Shown: positions 8,314 through 18,422, counted from the first letter of the stretch. The stretch: 64,000 nucleotides of DNA from Micrococcus flavus (GCF_014204815.1 NZ_JACHMC010000001.1:62001-126000), one strand, 5' to 3'. Program-made: numbers and translations. The notes: a model not told the origin generated them from the letters alone.

Positions 8314-9537
8314 ATGACAGTCCAGCCCCCAGCCGTGTTCATCGGCCTTGACGTCGGCAAGGCCGAGCACCACGCCGTGGCCCTCACCGCGGCCGGGAAG
8401 AAGGTCTACGACAAGGCCCTGCCCAACGACGAGACCCGCCTACGCGGCATCCTCGCCGAGCTCACCACCACCTACGGGCCGGTGCTGCTCGTGGTGGACC
8501 AGCCGGCCACGATTGGGGCCCTGCCCGTGGCCGTGGCCCAGGCCTGCGAGGGCGTTGAGGTGGCGTACCTGCCCGGGCTGGCGATGCGACGGATCGCTGA
8601 CCTGCACCCCGGCTCGGCCAAGACCGACGCCAAGGACGCGGCGATCATCGCTGAAGCAGCCCGCACGATGCCCCATACGCTGCGCTCCATCCGAGTCGAT
8701 GAGGAACAGATCGCAGAGCTGGCCATGCTCGCCGGTTTCGATGACGACCTCGCCGCGCAGATCACCGCGACCTCGAACCGGCTGCGCGGACTCCTCACCC
8801 AGATCCACCCGGCGCTTGAGCGCGTGCTCGGGCCCAGGATCACCCACCCCGCCGTGGCAGACCTTCTCGGCCGGTACCCCACCCCGGCGCAGCTGAAGAC
8901 CGCCGGGGCGGGGAATGTGCGTGCCCGGCTGCGCAAGCACGCCCCACGACTGGCGGGCTCGCTCACGGAGCAGATCTTCCAAGCCCTGGACGAGCAGTCC
9001 GTGGTCGTGGCTGGCACGCAGGCCGCGGCCACCGTGGTGCCCATCCTGGCCGAACAACTCGCCGGACTGACCCGTCAGCGGGCCGGACTGGCCTCCCAGG
9101 TGGAGGCTGTGGTGGAGGCCCACCCTCTTCACCCGGTCCTGATCTCGATGCCCGGAGTAGGGATCAGGACCGCCGCACGCATCCTCACTGAAGTTGTGGG
9201 CAAGGACTTCGTCGATGCCGGGCATCTGGCCTCATACGCCGGGATCGCCCCGGTCACCCGACGCTCAGGGACCTCGATCCGCGGAGAGCACGTAGCCCGG
9301 GGAGGAAACAAGCGCCTGAAGCGGGCCCTGTTCCTCTCAGCGTTCGCTTCGCTGTCACACCCGCCTTCCAGGGCGTACTACGACCGCAAACGAGCCCAGG
9401 GCAAACGCCACAACCAGGCGCTGATTGCGCTGGCCCGGCGCCGCACCGACGTGCTCTACGCGATGCTCCGCGATGGCACCCTGTATCAAGATCCGACCGC
9501 CCCGCCAGCACCATCATCAGTCGCTCTCGCGGCTTGA
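8314..9537 (+). CDS. IS110-family transposase (DEDD recombinase)
   Basis: A 407-residue serine/DEDD recombinase. The N-terminal RuvC-like domain starts with F-I-G-L-D13-V-G-K and includes the acidic T-D-A-K-D-A stretch near residue 108. The C-terminal transposase_20 domain carries S-M-P-G-V-G-I-R-T-A and the Y-A-G-I-A-P ... R-S-G segment with its conserved serine, and it ends with the basic helix R-A-L-F-L-S-A. Length is normal and the frame is intact, so the element may be active. The ATG at 8314 is preferred over 8242 because AGGAGG at 8299-8304 precedes it. Confidence 0.93.
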   Translation: MTVQPPAVFIGLDVGKAEHHAVALTAAGKKVYDKALPNDETRLRGILAELTTTYGPVLLVVDQPATIGALPVAVAQACEGVEVAYLPGLAMRRIADLHPGSAKTDAKDAAIIAEAARTMPHTLRSIRVDEEQIAELAMLAGFDDDLAAQITATSNRLRGLLTQIHPALERVLGPRITHPAVADLLGRYPTPAQLKTAGAGNVRARLRKHAPRLAGSLTEQIFQALDEQSVVVAGTQAAATVVPILAEQLAGLTRQRAGLASQVEAVVEAHPLHPVLISMPGVGIRTAARILTEVVGKDFVDAGHLASYAGIAPVTRRSGTSIRGEHVARGGNKRLKRALFLSAFASLSHPPSRAYYDRKRAQGKRHNQALIALARRRTDVLYAMLRDGTLYQDPTAPPAPSSVALAA

Positions 9538-9576
9538 CGAAAACCATAGAGGCACCCCCCACACGACGGGAGACCC

Positions 9577-11115
9577 GTGTCCACCGCCGCCCCGCACGCG
9601 CCCACGCCTCAGCAGGCCGCCGAGCCGACGCCCGAGCAGCTCCAGTCCGTCCGCCGCGCCCTCCGCTCGCCCGGCCGCCTCAAGACCGAGGTGCTCGCAG
9701 GTCTCGTGGTGGGGCTCGCCCTGATCCCCGAGGCCATCGCCTTCGCGCTGATCGCCGGCGTGGACCCGCAGGTGGGCCTGTTCGCCGCGGCCACCATGGC
9801 CATGACCATCGCGTTCGTGGGCGGTCGGCCGGCCATGATCTCCGCGGCCACGGCCGCCACGGCTCTCGTCGTCGCGCCCCTCGTGCAGTCCCACGGGCTG
9901 GACCATCTGCTCGCCGCCGTGATCCTCGCCGGCCTGATCCAGGTGGTGCTCGGCTTGCTCGGTGTCGCGCGGCTCATGCGGTTCGTACCGCGGTCCGTGA
10001 TGGTGGGCTTCGTCAACGCCCTGGCCATCCTGATCTTCACCGCGCAGCTGCCGGACCTGATGGGCGTGCCGTGGCTCGTCTACCCGCTCACCGCCCTGGG
10101 CCTGGCGATCATCCTGCTGCTGCCACGGCTGACCACGGCCGTGCCCGCCCCGCTCGTGGCCATCGTCGTCGTCACGGCGATCGTGCTGCTGGCCGGCGCG
10201 GACGTGCCCACCGTGGGGGACAAGGGCCGGCTGCCGGAGGCCCTGCCCGCGCTGCTGGTCCCGGACGTCCCGTTCACCCTCGAGACGCTGCAGGTGATCG
10301 CGCCCTACGCGCTGGCCATGGCCGTCGTCGGGCTGCTGGAGTCCCTCATGACCGCCAAGCTCGTGGACGACATCACGGACACCCGCTCCTCGAAGACCCG
10401 CGAGTCCTGGGGCCAGGGCGTGGCCAACGTGGTCAGCGGGTTCTTCGGGGGCATGGGCGGCTGCGCGATGATCGGCCAGACCATGATCAACGTGAAGGCC
10501 TCCGGGGCCCGCACCCGCATCTCGACCTTCATGGCGGGCGTGTTCGTGCTCCTGCTCTCCGTGACCCTGGGGGACGTGGTGGCGCTCGTGCCCATGGCCG
10601 CGCTCGTGGCCGTCATGATCTTCGTGTCCCTCGCGACCTTCGACTGGCACTCGATCCAGCCGTCCACGCTGGCGTTCATGCCGAAATCCGAGACGTTCGT
10701 GATGCTCGTGACCGTGGCGGCCACCGTCCTCACCCACAACCTCGCGATCGGCGTGGGCCTCGGCGTGCTCGCCGCCATGGTGATGTTCGCCCAGCGGGTC
10801 TCCCACCTGGCCACCGTCACCCGCACCCTCGAGGGCGAGGGGCGCGACGCCGTCGCGCACTACCGCGTCCAGGGCGAGCTGTTCTTCGCCTCCTCCAACG
10901 ACCTCTACCCCCAGTTCGACTACGCGGGGGACCCGGCGCGGGTGCGGATCGACTTCCGTGACGCCCACCTGTGGGACGCGTCCACGATCGCCGCCCTCGA
11001 CGCCATCGAGGAGAAGTACCGGCGGCACGGTGCCGCCGTGGAGATTGCCGGCCTCAACGTGGCCAGCCGTGCCATGCGCGCCCGGATATCCGGCCGCCTC
11101 GGCGGAGGGCACTGA
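9577..11115 (+). CDS. SulP family inorganic anion transporter with STAS domain
   Basis: A 512-residue transporter. The N-terminal two thirds hold 11-12 membrane segments of the SulP/SLC26 fold, including the early L-I-P-E-A-I-A-F-A motif and G-L-F-A-A. From about residue 420 a cytoplasmic STAS domain follows (V-R-I-D-F-R-D-A-H-L-W-D-A-S-T), the anti-sigma-antagonist-like regulatory module. The family moves sulfate, bicarbonate or other anions; the substrate is not predictable here. The gene begins right after the IS110 right end and has a weak ribosome site, so its original promoter or first codons may have been displaced. Confidence 0.87.
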   Translation: MSTAAPHAPTPQQAAEPTPEQLQSVRRALRSPGRLKTEVLAGLVVGLALIPEAIAFALIAGVDPQVGLFAAATMAMTIAFVGGRPAMISAATAATALVVAPLVQSHGLDHLLAAVILAGLIQVVLGLLGVARLMRFVPRSVMVGFVNALAILIFTAQLPDLMGVPWLVYPLTALGLAIILLLPRLTTAVPAPLVAIVVVTAIVLLAGADVPTVGDKGRLPEALPALLVPDVPFTLETLQVIAPYALAMAVVGLLESLMTAKLVDDITDTRSSKTRESWGQGVANVVSGFFGGMGGCAMIGQTMINVKASGARTRISTFMAGVFVLLLSVTLGDVVALVPMAALVAVMIFVSLATFDWHSIQPSTLAFMPKSETFVMLVTVAATVLTHNLAIGVGLGVLAAMVMFAQRVSHLATVTRTLEGEGRDAVAHYRVQGELFFASSNDLYPQFDYAGDPARVRIDFRDAHLWDASTIAALDAIEEKYRRHGAAVEIAGLNVASRAMRARISGRLGGGH

Positions 11116-11163
11116 GGCCTGGGCGGAGCGCCGTACGCCGAGCCCGGCGGAGCGCCGAGCCGG

Positions 11164-11853
11164 TCAGGGCAGCGGTGCCGTCGGGACGTCGAAGCGCACG
11201 GTGGGGTCCTGCTTCGGGGTGCCGTCCAGGCGCGTGTGGACGCGGTCCCGGAGGACGCCGCCGCACGCGGTGACGACGGCGACGGAGCCGGCGTTGGACT
11301 CGTCGCACGTCACGAGGGCAGTCTCCACGCCCTCGGCGTGCAGCAGGGCGAGGGCGCCGCGGAGCATCCGCCGGGCGTGTCCGCGCCGCCGGAACCCCGG
11401 GCGCACTGCGTACCCCACGTGCCCGTTGACGTGTCGCAGCCCCTCGTTGAGCTCCCACCGCACGGACACGCGCCCCACCAGCGCGCCCTCCGCGTCCTCG
11501 GCGGCGAGCATCGACGAGCGCACCCACCGCGGGTCCGTGTCCCCGCGGGCGTCCCGGGCGAATGCCTCACGCACGGCCGTGAAGTCGCCCTCTTCCTCGT
11601 AGCCCATCAGGAACGCGAATCCGTCCTGGGACAGCTCGGCGACGGCGGCCCGCGCCTGCGCCTCGTCCCGCGCCGCCAGGGGGCGCAGGGTCAGCCCGTC
11701 CACCGTGATCGTCGGGGAGGGGTCGGGCAGGGCCGTGGCGTCAGGTGCGGCCGGGGAGGGGACCGTGGGGGCGATGTCCGTGACGGGACGGCCGGGCATG
11801 TCGGGCGAGGCGCCGGTCGAGGCGGAGGTGCGGGCGTCGTCGGGGGCGGGCAT
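11164..11853 (-). CDS. GNAT family N-acetyltransferase
   Basis: A 229-residue acetyl-CoA-dependent acetyltransferase of the GNAT superfamily. After a 45-residue Pro/Ala-rich, probably disordered N-terminus the domain shows the motif-A segment Y-A-V-R-P-G-F-R-R-R-G-H-A that binds the CoA pyrophosphate and E-S-N-A-G-S-V-A-V for the later helix. The substrate is unknown. TACCGT lies 6 nt before the ATG. It is convergent with the SulP gene and divergent from the DUF779 gene. Confidence 0.82.
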   Translation of the reverse strand: MPAPDDARTSASTGASPDMPGRPVTDIAPTVPSPAAPDATALPDPSPTITVDGLTLRPLAARDEAQARAAVAELSQDGFAFLMGYEEEGDFTAVREAFARDARGDTDPRWVRSSMLAAEDAEGALVGRVSVRWELNEGLRHVNGHVGYAVRPGFRRRGHARRMLRGALALLHAEGVETALVTCDESNAGSVAVVTACGGVLRDRVHTRLDGTPKQDPTVRFDVPTAPLP

Positions 11854-11878
11854 GGGACCACGGTAGACCGGCAGAAAG

Positions 11879-11894
11879 GGTGACGTGAGTCACA
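11879..11894. promoter_or_regulatory. CRP/GlxR-like palindrome upstream of the DUF779 gene
   Basis: GGTGACGTGAGTCACA, differing from the TGTGA-N6-TCACA palindrome by one base. It lies just upstream of the TAGGGT -10-like box (11903-11908) of the alcohol-oxidation module and near the divergent GNAT promoter. A matching perfect site precedes the aldehyde dehydrogenase at 13813. GlxR/CRP-type binding is inferred from the consensus only. Confidence 0.45.
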
Positions 11895-11915
11895 TGACGG
11901 GCTAGGGTGGGGCGC

Positions 11916-12338
11916 ATGGACACCCCCGCCGGCACCGCCCTCGAAGCTCGCCCCGAGATCGCGGGGGAGGCCGTGTCCCGCGTCGCCATGACGGCCGCGG
12001 CGCTCGAGCTGATCCGCCGACTCCTCCCGATCCATGGCCCGCTCATGTTCCACCAGTCCGGCGGCTGCTGTGACGGCTCCTCGCCCATGTGCTACCCCGC
12101 CGGCGACTTCCGCACGGGCGCCTCCGACGTCCTGCTGGGCACCTTCGCGCTGCCGGCCGAGGGGGACCAGGCCGCCGGGGAGATCCCGTTCTGGATGTCC
12201 GCCGCCCAGTTCGAGTACTGGAAGCACACCCACCTCACCCTGGACGTGGTGGACGGGCGCGGCTCCGGCTTCTCCGTCGAGGCGCCCGAGGGCAAGCGGT
12301 TCCTGATCCGTTCGCGGTTGATGGCCGGCTCGGGATGA
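11916..12338 (+). CDS. DUF779 protein associated with aldehyde dehydrogenase
   Basis: A 140-residue protein of the DUF779 family, recognisable from F-H-Q-S-G-G-C-C-D-G-S-S-P-M-C-Y-P, which holds three cysteines that could bind a metal. Family members are usually encoded beside acetaldehyde/aldehyde dehydrogenases, as here, but their biochemical role is not established. The ATG at 11916 follows TAGGGT by 7 nt. The stop overlaps the start of the GAF regulator gene (ATGA), indicating translational coupling. Confidence 0.82.
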   Translation: MDTPAGTALEARPEIAGEAVSRVAMTAAALELIRRLLPIHGPLMFHQSGGCCDGSSPMCYPAGDFRTGASDVLLGTFALPAEGDQAAGEIPFWMSAAQFEYWKHTHLTLDVVDGRGSGFSVEAPEGKRFLIRSRLMAGSG

Positions 12339-13762
12339 GCTCGACCCTCGCCACGGGCGCCTACCGACGCGCCGTGGACCGGGCCCACGAGTCCCTCGCC
12401 TCGGTCCGCCTGTCGCTCGCGCCGTCGTCGCCCACCGCTCCGACCGGCGCGGACCAAGGCCTGCGCGCCGCCCTCCAGGGGCTGCGGCGAGAGGTCCGCG
12501 AGTCCTGGCTGCGCTCCCTCGGCGCCCTCACCCCCGCGGTGCCCGGCCAGACCGACCCGGCCACCCTCGCCGACGACGACCTCGCCGCCGCACGTCGCGA
12601 GCAGCGTCTCGCCGTGGCCCTGCCGGTGGTCCGCCGCATGCTCATCCACCCCGCGGCCGAGGCCGGGATGCTCGCCGCGATCGGCAACGCGCGCGGCCAC
12701 CTGCTGTGGGTCGAAGGCGACCGGACCGCGGTGCGCCACGCCGAGGCCATGGGCTTCGTGGCCGGTGCCGACTGGTCCGAGGCGTCCATGGGCACCTCCG
12801 CCCCCGGCATCGTCCTCGCGACCGGCGCCCCCACGCAGGTCAGCCGCGGTGAGCACCTGAGCCCGCGCGTGCACCCGTGGAGCTGTTCGGCCGTCCCGCT
12901 CACGGACCCTGCCACCGGGCGGCTCGTCGGGGTCCTGGACCTCACGGGCGGCGAGGACGCCGTCAGCCACCTCGCCCTGCCGCTGCTCCAGGCCACCGTG
13001 GACGCCGTGCACGCCGCCTGGCGGGACCTGCCCGCCCCGTCCCGGGGCCGTCCCCGCGGCACCGTCCCGACGCCGTGCCCCTCGGTCCCGCCGTCCGCCT
13101 CGCCGGAGCCGAGCCCCGCCGCTGCGCCGCACCGCCACGACGCCGCCGCGGGCCTGCTGCGCGTCACCGGCCACCTGCCGCCCACGCTGGACGGGGTCGA
13201 GCTCACCGGCCGGCACGCCGAGATCCTCACCCTCCTCGCGTGGCACGGCCCGGGTCTGACCGGTGCCGAGCTCGAGGTCGCGCTGTATCCGGAGGAGACC
13301 GCCGGGCATCGGCCCGCGCCGGGCGACGCCCCCGCCCGCGCCATCTCGCTGCGCGCCGAGGTGCATCGACTCCGCCGGGCGCTGCAGGACGTGGGGGCGC
13401 TGGTGGCGCTGCTGTCCCGGCCGTACCGGCTCGTGGGGGAGGTGCATGCGGACCTGCTGTGCGCGCGGGAGGCGCTGCGCGCCGGGGATCTGGACCGTGC
13501 GCTGCACGCGGCGGCCGGGCCGGTGCTGCCGCGGTCGGTGTCCCCCGGTGTCGCCTCGATCCGGGTGGAGCTGGGGGAGGCGCTGCGCGAGGCCGTCGCC
13601 CAGGACGCGGATGTCGAACAGCTCTGGGCCTACCTGGGCCGCCCCGAGGCCCGCGACGACGTCGAGCTCTGGGGCGCCGCCCTGCGTCTGCTGCCGACGG
13701 ACTCGCCGCGGCGCGCGCTCGCCGTGGCCACGCTCGAGCGGATCGAGCGGGACCTGGCCTGA
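12335..13762 (+). CDS. GAF domain transcriptional regulator of the aldehyde/alcohol module
   Basis: A 475-residue protein resembling the sensory half of AcoR-type activators. It has an N-terminal helical region, then a GAF domain (about 115-225; W-S-E-A-S-M-G-T-S-A-P-G and C-S-A-V-P-L-T-D) and a Pro/Ala linker. The C-terminal region with L-T-G-R-H-A-E-I-L-T-L-L-A looks like a DNA-binding helix. There is no AAA+ domain, so it is not a sigma-54 activator. The start overlaps the DUF779 stop by 4 nt. Its position before the aldehyde and alcohol dehydrogenases suggests it regulates them; that is inference. Confidence 0.75.
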   Translation: MSSTLATGAYRRAVDRAHESLASVRLSLAPSSPTAPTGADQGLRAALQGLRREVRESWLRSLGALTPAVPGQTDPATLADDDLAAARREQRLAVALPVVRRMLIHPAAEAGMLAAIGNARGHLLWVEGDRTAVRHAEAMGFVAGADWSEASMGTSAPGIVLATGAPTQVSRGEHLSPRVHPWSCSAVPLTDPATGRLVGVLDLTGGEDAVSHLALPLLQATVDAVHAAWRDLPAPSRGRPRGTVPTPCPSVPPSASPEPSPAAAPHRHDAAAGLLRVTGHLPPTLDGVELTGRHAEILTLLAWHGPGLTGAELEVALYPEETAGHRPAPGDAPARAISLRAEVHRLRRALQDVGALVALLSRPYRLVGEVHADLLCAREALRAGDLDRALHAAAGPVLPRSVSPGVASIRVELGEALREAVAQDADVEQLWAYLGRPEARDDVELWGAALRLLPTDSPRRALAVATLERIERDLA

Positions 13763-13812
13763 CCCGGCCCGCCCCTCACCCGCGCCCGGCTGCAACCTTC
13801 GTGCAACCTCCT

Positions 13813-13828
13813 TGTGACTAGGGTCACA
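13813..13828. promoter_or_regulatory. CRP/GlxR-like operator upstream of aldehyde dehydrogenase
   Basis: TGTGACTAGGGTCACA is an exact TGTGA-N6-TCACA palindrome, the consensus of CRP and of actinobacterial GlxR. It includes a TAGGGT that could serve as a -10 box, lies about 56 nt before the ATG at 13885 and is followed by a ribosome site. Such a location implies cAMP-dependent control, probably repression if TAGGGT is the -10. Not demonstrated. Confidence 0.6.
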
Positions 13829-13884
13829 GCCACGGCAAGGCGCCACCCGGCGCCGAGGCAACCGCAGGCAAAGGAGCCAGCACC

Positions 13885-15408
<1,524 letters not shown>

Positions 15409-15462
15409 GCCGACGCCGGCACCGCACGACCCCCCTCCCCACTCCACGAAAGGTGATCCCCC

Positions 15463-16494
15463 ATGACCACGATGAAGGCAGCCGTCGTCACCCAGTTCGG
15501 CAGAGAGGCCGACGTCACGGAGGTCGAGCGCCCGACGCCCGGCCAGCACCAAGCGCTCGTGAAGCTCATCTCCTCGGGCGTCTGTCACACGGACCTGCAC
15601 GCGATGGAGGGCGACTGGCCGGTGAAGCCGACCCCGCCGTTCATCCCGGGTCACGAGGGCGTGGGCATCGTCGAGGAGGTCGGACCCGACGTCGAGAACC
15701 TCAAGGTCGGGGACATGGTCGGCAACGCGTGGCTGGGGGGCGCGTGCGGCCACTGCCAGTACTGCCGCACCGGGTGGGAGACCCTGTGCGAGGAGCAGAT
15801 CAACGGCGGCTACTCCATGAACGGATCCTTCGGCGAGTACATGCTCGTGGACGCCCGCTACGCGCCCGTGATCCCCGAGGGCGCGGACCCGATGGAGGTC
15901 GGCCCGATCCTGTGCGCCGGCGTCACGGTGTACAAGGGGCTGAAGCAGACCGAGGTGCGGCCCGGGCAGTGGGTCGTGATCTCCGGCATCGGCGGCCTGG
16001 GGCACATCGCGGTGCAGTACGCCGTGGCGATGGGCATGCGCGTGGTGGCCGTGGACGTCGCGGACGACAAGCTGGCGCTCGCCACCCGGCACGGCGCGGA
16101 GCTGACCGTGAACGCGAACGTCGCGGACCCCTCCGTGGAGATCCAGGAGAAGATCGGCGGCGCCCACGGCGTGCTCGTCACGGCCGTGCACCCGCAGGCG
16201 TTCGGCCAGGCCATCGCGATGACCCGCCGCGGCGGCACCATCGTGTTCAACGGCCTGCCCCCGGGCGACTTCCCCGCGCCGATCTTCGACATCGTCCTCA
16301 AGGGCCTGACCATCCGCGGCTCGATCGTGGGCACCCGTCAGGACATGGTCGAGGCGCTCGAGTTCTATGCGGCCGGGAAGATCCACCCGACGTTCCACAC
16401 CCGTCCGCTCACCGAGATCAACGACGTGTTCGAGGAGATGCGCCACGGCAAGATCGAGGGCCGCGTCGTCATCGACTACGCGATGCAGGACTGA
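15463..16494 (+). CDS. adhP: zinc-dependent alcohol dehydrogenase
   Basis: A 343-residue medium-chain Zn alcohol dehydrogenase of the AdhP type, oxidising ethanol and other primary alcohols with NAD. Catalytic zinc ligands are visible as C41-H-T-D and G-H64-E-G; the structural zinc site has all four cysteines (A-C-G-H-C-Q-Y-C ... L-C). The Rossmann motif is G-I-G-G-L-G-H. It follows exaC by 54 bp with AAAGG before the ATG, so alcohol to aldehyde to acid is encoded by consecutive genes. Confidence 0.93.
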   Translation: MTTMKAAVVTQFGREADVTEVERPTPGQHQALVKLISSGVCHTDLHAMEGDWPVKPTPPFIPGHEGVGIVEEVGPDVENLKVGDMVGNAWLGGACGHCQYCRTGWETLCEEQINGGYSMNGSFGEYMLVDARYAPVIPEGADPMEVGPILCAGVTVYKGLKQTEVRPGQWVVISGIGGLGHIAVQYAVAMGMRVVAVDVADDKLALATRHGAELTVNANVADPSVEIQEKIGGAHGVLVTAVHPQAFGQAIAMTRRGGTIVFNGLPPGDFPAPIFDIVLKGLTIRGSIVGTRQDMVEALEFYAAGKIHPTFHTRPLTEINDVFEEMRHGKIEGRVVIDYAMQD

Positions 16495-16554
16495 CGTGTC
16501 GCCTGGGCATCCGCTGGGCGCGGGGTAGTATCGATACATCACGCGCACCAGTGC

Positions 16555-16601
16555 GACGGCGGTCGTCCCGCCCGAAGATCCGGGCCGGGGCGGCCGCCGT
16601 C
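16555..16601. terminator. probable bidirectional terminator between adhP and the hydrolase
   Basis: GACGGCGG (16555-16562) pairs with CCGCCGTC (16594-16601), extended inward by GC-rich imperfect pairing, in the gap between two convergent genes. No T-tract follows. A separate perfect GTATCGATAC palindrome lies at 16528-16537. Confidence 0.45.
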
Positions 16602-16648
16602 ATCGTCGCGGGGGCGGGGCGGGCCGCAGCGCGCCCGACGCCCGAGCC

Positions 16649-17554
16649 TCAGCGGGCCGCGGCCGGGGCGACGCCGTCGCGCAGCCACTCCAGCGTGGCC
16701 GGCCAGAAGGTCGGCGCGAACCGCGCGTGGAACAGTCCGAAGTGCCCGATCTGCCCGACACCGAGCTCCTCCGGCCGCACCCGCCAGCGCACCGTCCGCC
16801 GATCCGGCGAGTAGGCGTCCGCGCGGTCGAGGGCGGCGTCGGTGCCGAAGTCGTCGTCGACGGGCGCCACGATCAGCGCGTCCGCCGTGAACGCGGCCAG
16901 ACGACGGCGCAGCTCGTCCCGGCCGGCGGCGGTGCGGGCGCCCGCGGTGAAGTCGCGCCGACTGCGCGCCCAGTCCAGGGCGACCCCGCGCGGCAGGTTC
17001 TCGAGCCAGCCGAGCCGCCGCCCCGGGAAGTGACCGCGGGCCAGCGTGACCACCGGCATCGCCGCGTGCCACCGCGCCCACATCCGCGCCCTCCCCGGCC
17101 GCGCCCGGTAGTCCCGCCAGTACGCGTGCTGCCCGCCCACGGCCATGTGCCGGGCCACGTGACGCGCCTCGTCCGCGAGCCCGACGCCGAACCCGCCGAA
17201 GCTGTGGCCCACCGTCAGGAGGGGGCCGGGCAGGCGCGTCCGGGCCCAGCCGAGCACGGCGTCCGCGTCGAGGGCGCCCCAGTCCGCCCAGCGCGCCCGC
17301 CGGGCCACGGCGAACGGCTCGCGGGACTCCCCGACGCCCCGGTAGTCGAACGTGACCGTGTGGAACCCGTGGCCGGCGAGGAACTCGGCGTAGCGCCGGT
17401 AGTACGTGGCCTTCACCCCGGTCGCCGGGGCGATCACCACCGCGCCGGCGGGCGGGGCCGGGGGCGTCGTCGTCGTGGGGGCGAAGTGGCGGGCCGCGAG
17501 CACGAAGCCGTCGCGGGCGCGGAGGCGCACGGGGGTGGAGGTGGTCTGCGTCAC
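16649..17554 (-). CDS. alpha/beta hydrolase
   Basis: A 301-residue alpha/beta-hydrolase fold protein. The oxyanion region and nucleophile elbow are seen as V-G-H-S-F-G-G-F near residue 118, with Y-R-G-V-G-E-S-R before it. Candidate acid (D-D-D-F-G-T) and histidine (I-G-H-F-G-L-F) residues lie in the expected C-terminal positions. Family members are esterases, lipases or thioesterases; the specific substrate is unknown. The GTG start is chosen because TAGGGT lies 6 nt upstream. Confidence 0.83.
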   Translation of the reverse strand: MTQTTSTPVRLRARDGFVLAARHFAPTTTTPPAPPAGAVVIAPATGVKATYYRRYAEFLAGHGFHTVTFDYRGVGESREPFAVARRARWADWGALDADAVLGWARTRLPGPLLTVGHSFGGFGVGLADEARHVARHMAVGGQHAYWRDYRARPGRARMWARWHAAMPVVTLARGHFPGRRLGWLENLPRGVALDWARSRRDFTAGARTAAGRDELRRRLAAFTADALIVAPVDDDFGTDAALDRADAYSPDRRTVRWRVRPEELGVGQIGHFGLFHARFAPTFWPATLEWLRDGVAPAAAR

Positions 17555-17602
17555 GCCGCCACCCTAGGTGCGGGGCGGAGCGGCCTGCGACACAATGGGC
17601 CC

Positions 17603-18037
17603 ATGACTGAGACCCTCCAGAGCTCGTCCGGCGAGAGCCGGGACGAGATCCTCGCCCGCCTCGAGGAGATCTACGCGAACGACCCCGCGGTGCGCGAGCA
17701 CGGCGTCACCCTGGGCGAGGCCGCCGAGGGCCACGTGACCCTGCACCGGGACGTCACCGCGGACATGGTGAACTCCCACGAGATCTGCCACGGCGGCTTC
17801 CTGTTCCACCTGGCCGACTCGGCGCTGGCGTACTGCGTGGCCACCTTCGGGGACACCCCCGTCACCCGCCGCGCGGACATCACCTACGTGGCCCCGGCCC
17901 GGCTGGGCGCCCATCTCGTGGCCACCGCGCGCGAGAACGCCGAGTTCGGCCGGGACCGCGTGATCGAGGTCCGCGTCACCGCCGATGACGAGCTCGTCGC
18001 CTACTTCACCGGCCAGGCCACCAGCCCGCGCCGCTGA
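17603..18037 (+). CDS. paaI: hotdog-fold thioesterase, PaaI type
   Basis: A 144-residue acyl-CoA thioesterase of the PaaI group. The hotdog signature N-S-H-E-I-C-H-G-G-F-L-F-H-L-A-D-S-A contains the catalytic N/H and D residues. PaaI hydrolyses ring-hydroxylated phenylacetyl-CoA in the phenylacetate pathway, but no other paa gene is nearby, so a general housekeeping thioesterase role is equally possible. CACAAT lies 6 nt before the ATG. Confidence 0.85.
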   Translation: MTETLQSSSGESRDEILARLEEIYANDPAVREHGVTLGEAAEGHVTLHRDVTADMVNSHEICHGGFLFHLADSALAYCVATFGDTPVTRRADITYVAPARLGAHLVATARENAEFGRDRVIEVRVTADDELVAYFTGQATSPRR

Positions 18038-18071
18038 CCCCGCCGCCCCGCCCCGCAAGAGAGGAACCCGC

Positions 18072-18422
18072 ATGACCACCGCACCCGAGAAGCCCACCCC
18101 CACCGGCCCCGCCTTCCCGACGGGCCCGGTCATGGAGTCCGTGCGCCTGCACGTGGCCGAGGGCGCCGAGGAGTCCTTCGAGGCCGCCGTCGCGGAGGCC
18201 GCTCCGATGTTCCGGGAGCACGGGGCGACGTCGTTCCGCCTGCTCCGGCAGGTGGAGGAGCCGCAGCACTACCGGCTGCTCGTCGGCTGGCCGCGGATCG
18301 AGGACCACACGGAGGGCTTTCGGAACTCCCCGGCGTTCCCCGCGTGGCGGGCGCTGGTGTCCCCGCACCTGGTGAAGACCCCCGAGGCCACGCACTGGAC
18401 GGACATCCTGTCCCAGGCCTGA
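18072..18422 (+). CDS. antibiotic biosynthesis monooxygenase (ABM) domain protein
   Basis: A 116-residue ferredoxin-like alpha+beta protein of the ABM/quinol monooxygenase type: an initial beta strand (S-V-R-L-H-V), an E-S-F-E helix and the typical R-L-L-R-Q-V-E-E-P-Q-H-Y-R-L-L-V strand pair, then H-T-E-G-F-R. Such small dimers oxidise quinols or degrade haem-like substrates without cofactors; the substrate is unknown. AGAGAGG 11 nt upstream and the short gap to paaI (34 bp) suggest cotranscription. Confidence 0.72.
   Translation: MTTAPEKPTPTGPAFPTGPVMESVRLHVAEGAEESFEAAVAEAAPMFREHGATSFRLLRQVEEPQHYRLLVGWPRIEDHTEGFRNSPAFPAWRALVSPHLVKTPEATHWTDILSQA

Larger units (their letters stand above)
8059..9559 (+). 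mobile_element. IS110-family insertion sequence, about 1.5 kb (ends approximate)
   Basis: An IS110-family transposase preceded by roughly 250 bp of non-coding DNA and followed by only about 20 bp before the next promoter region. The long left non-coding end and short right end match the IS110 subgroup rather than IS1111, which has the long end on the right. No terminal inverted repeats are evident, as expected. The heptamer CACCCCC occurs at both presumed junctions (8052-8058 and 9553-9559), so the ends are placed there tentatively. Confidence 0.75.
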
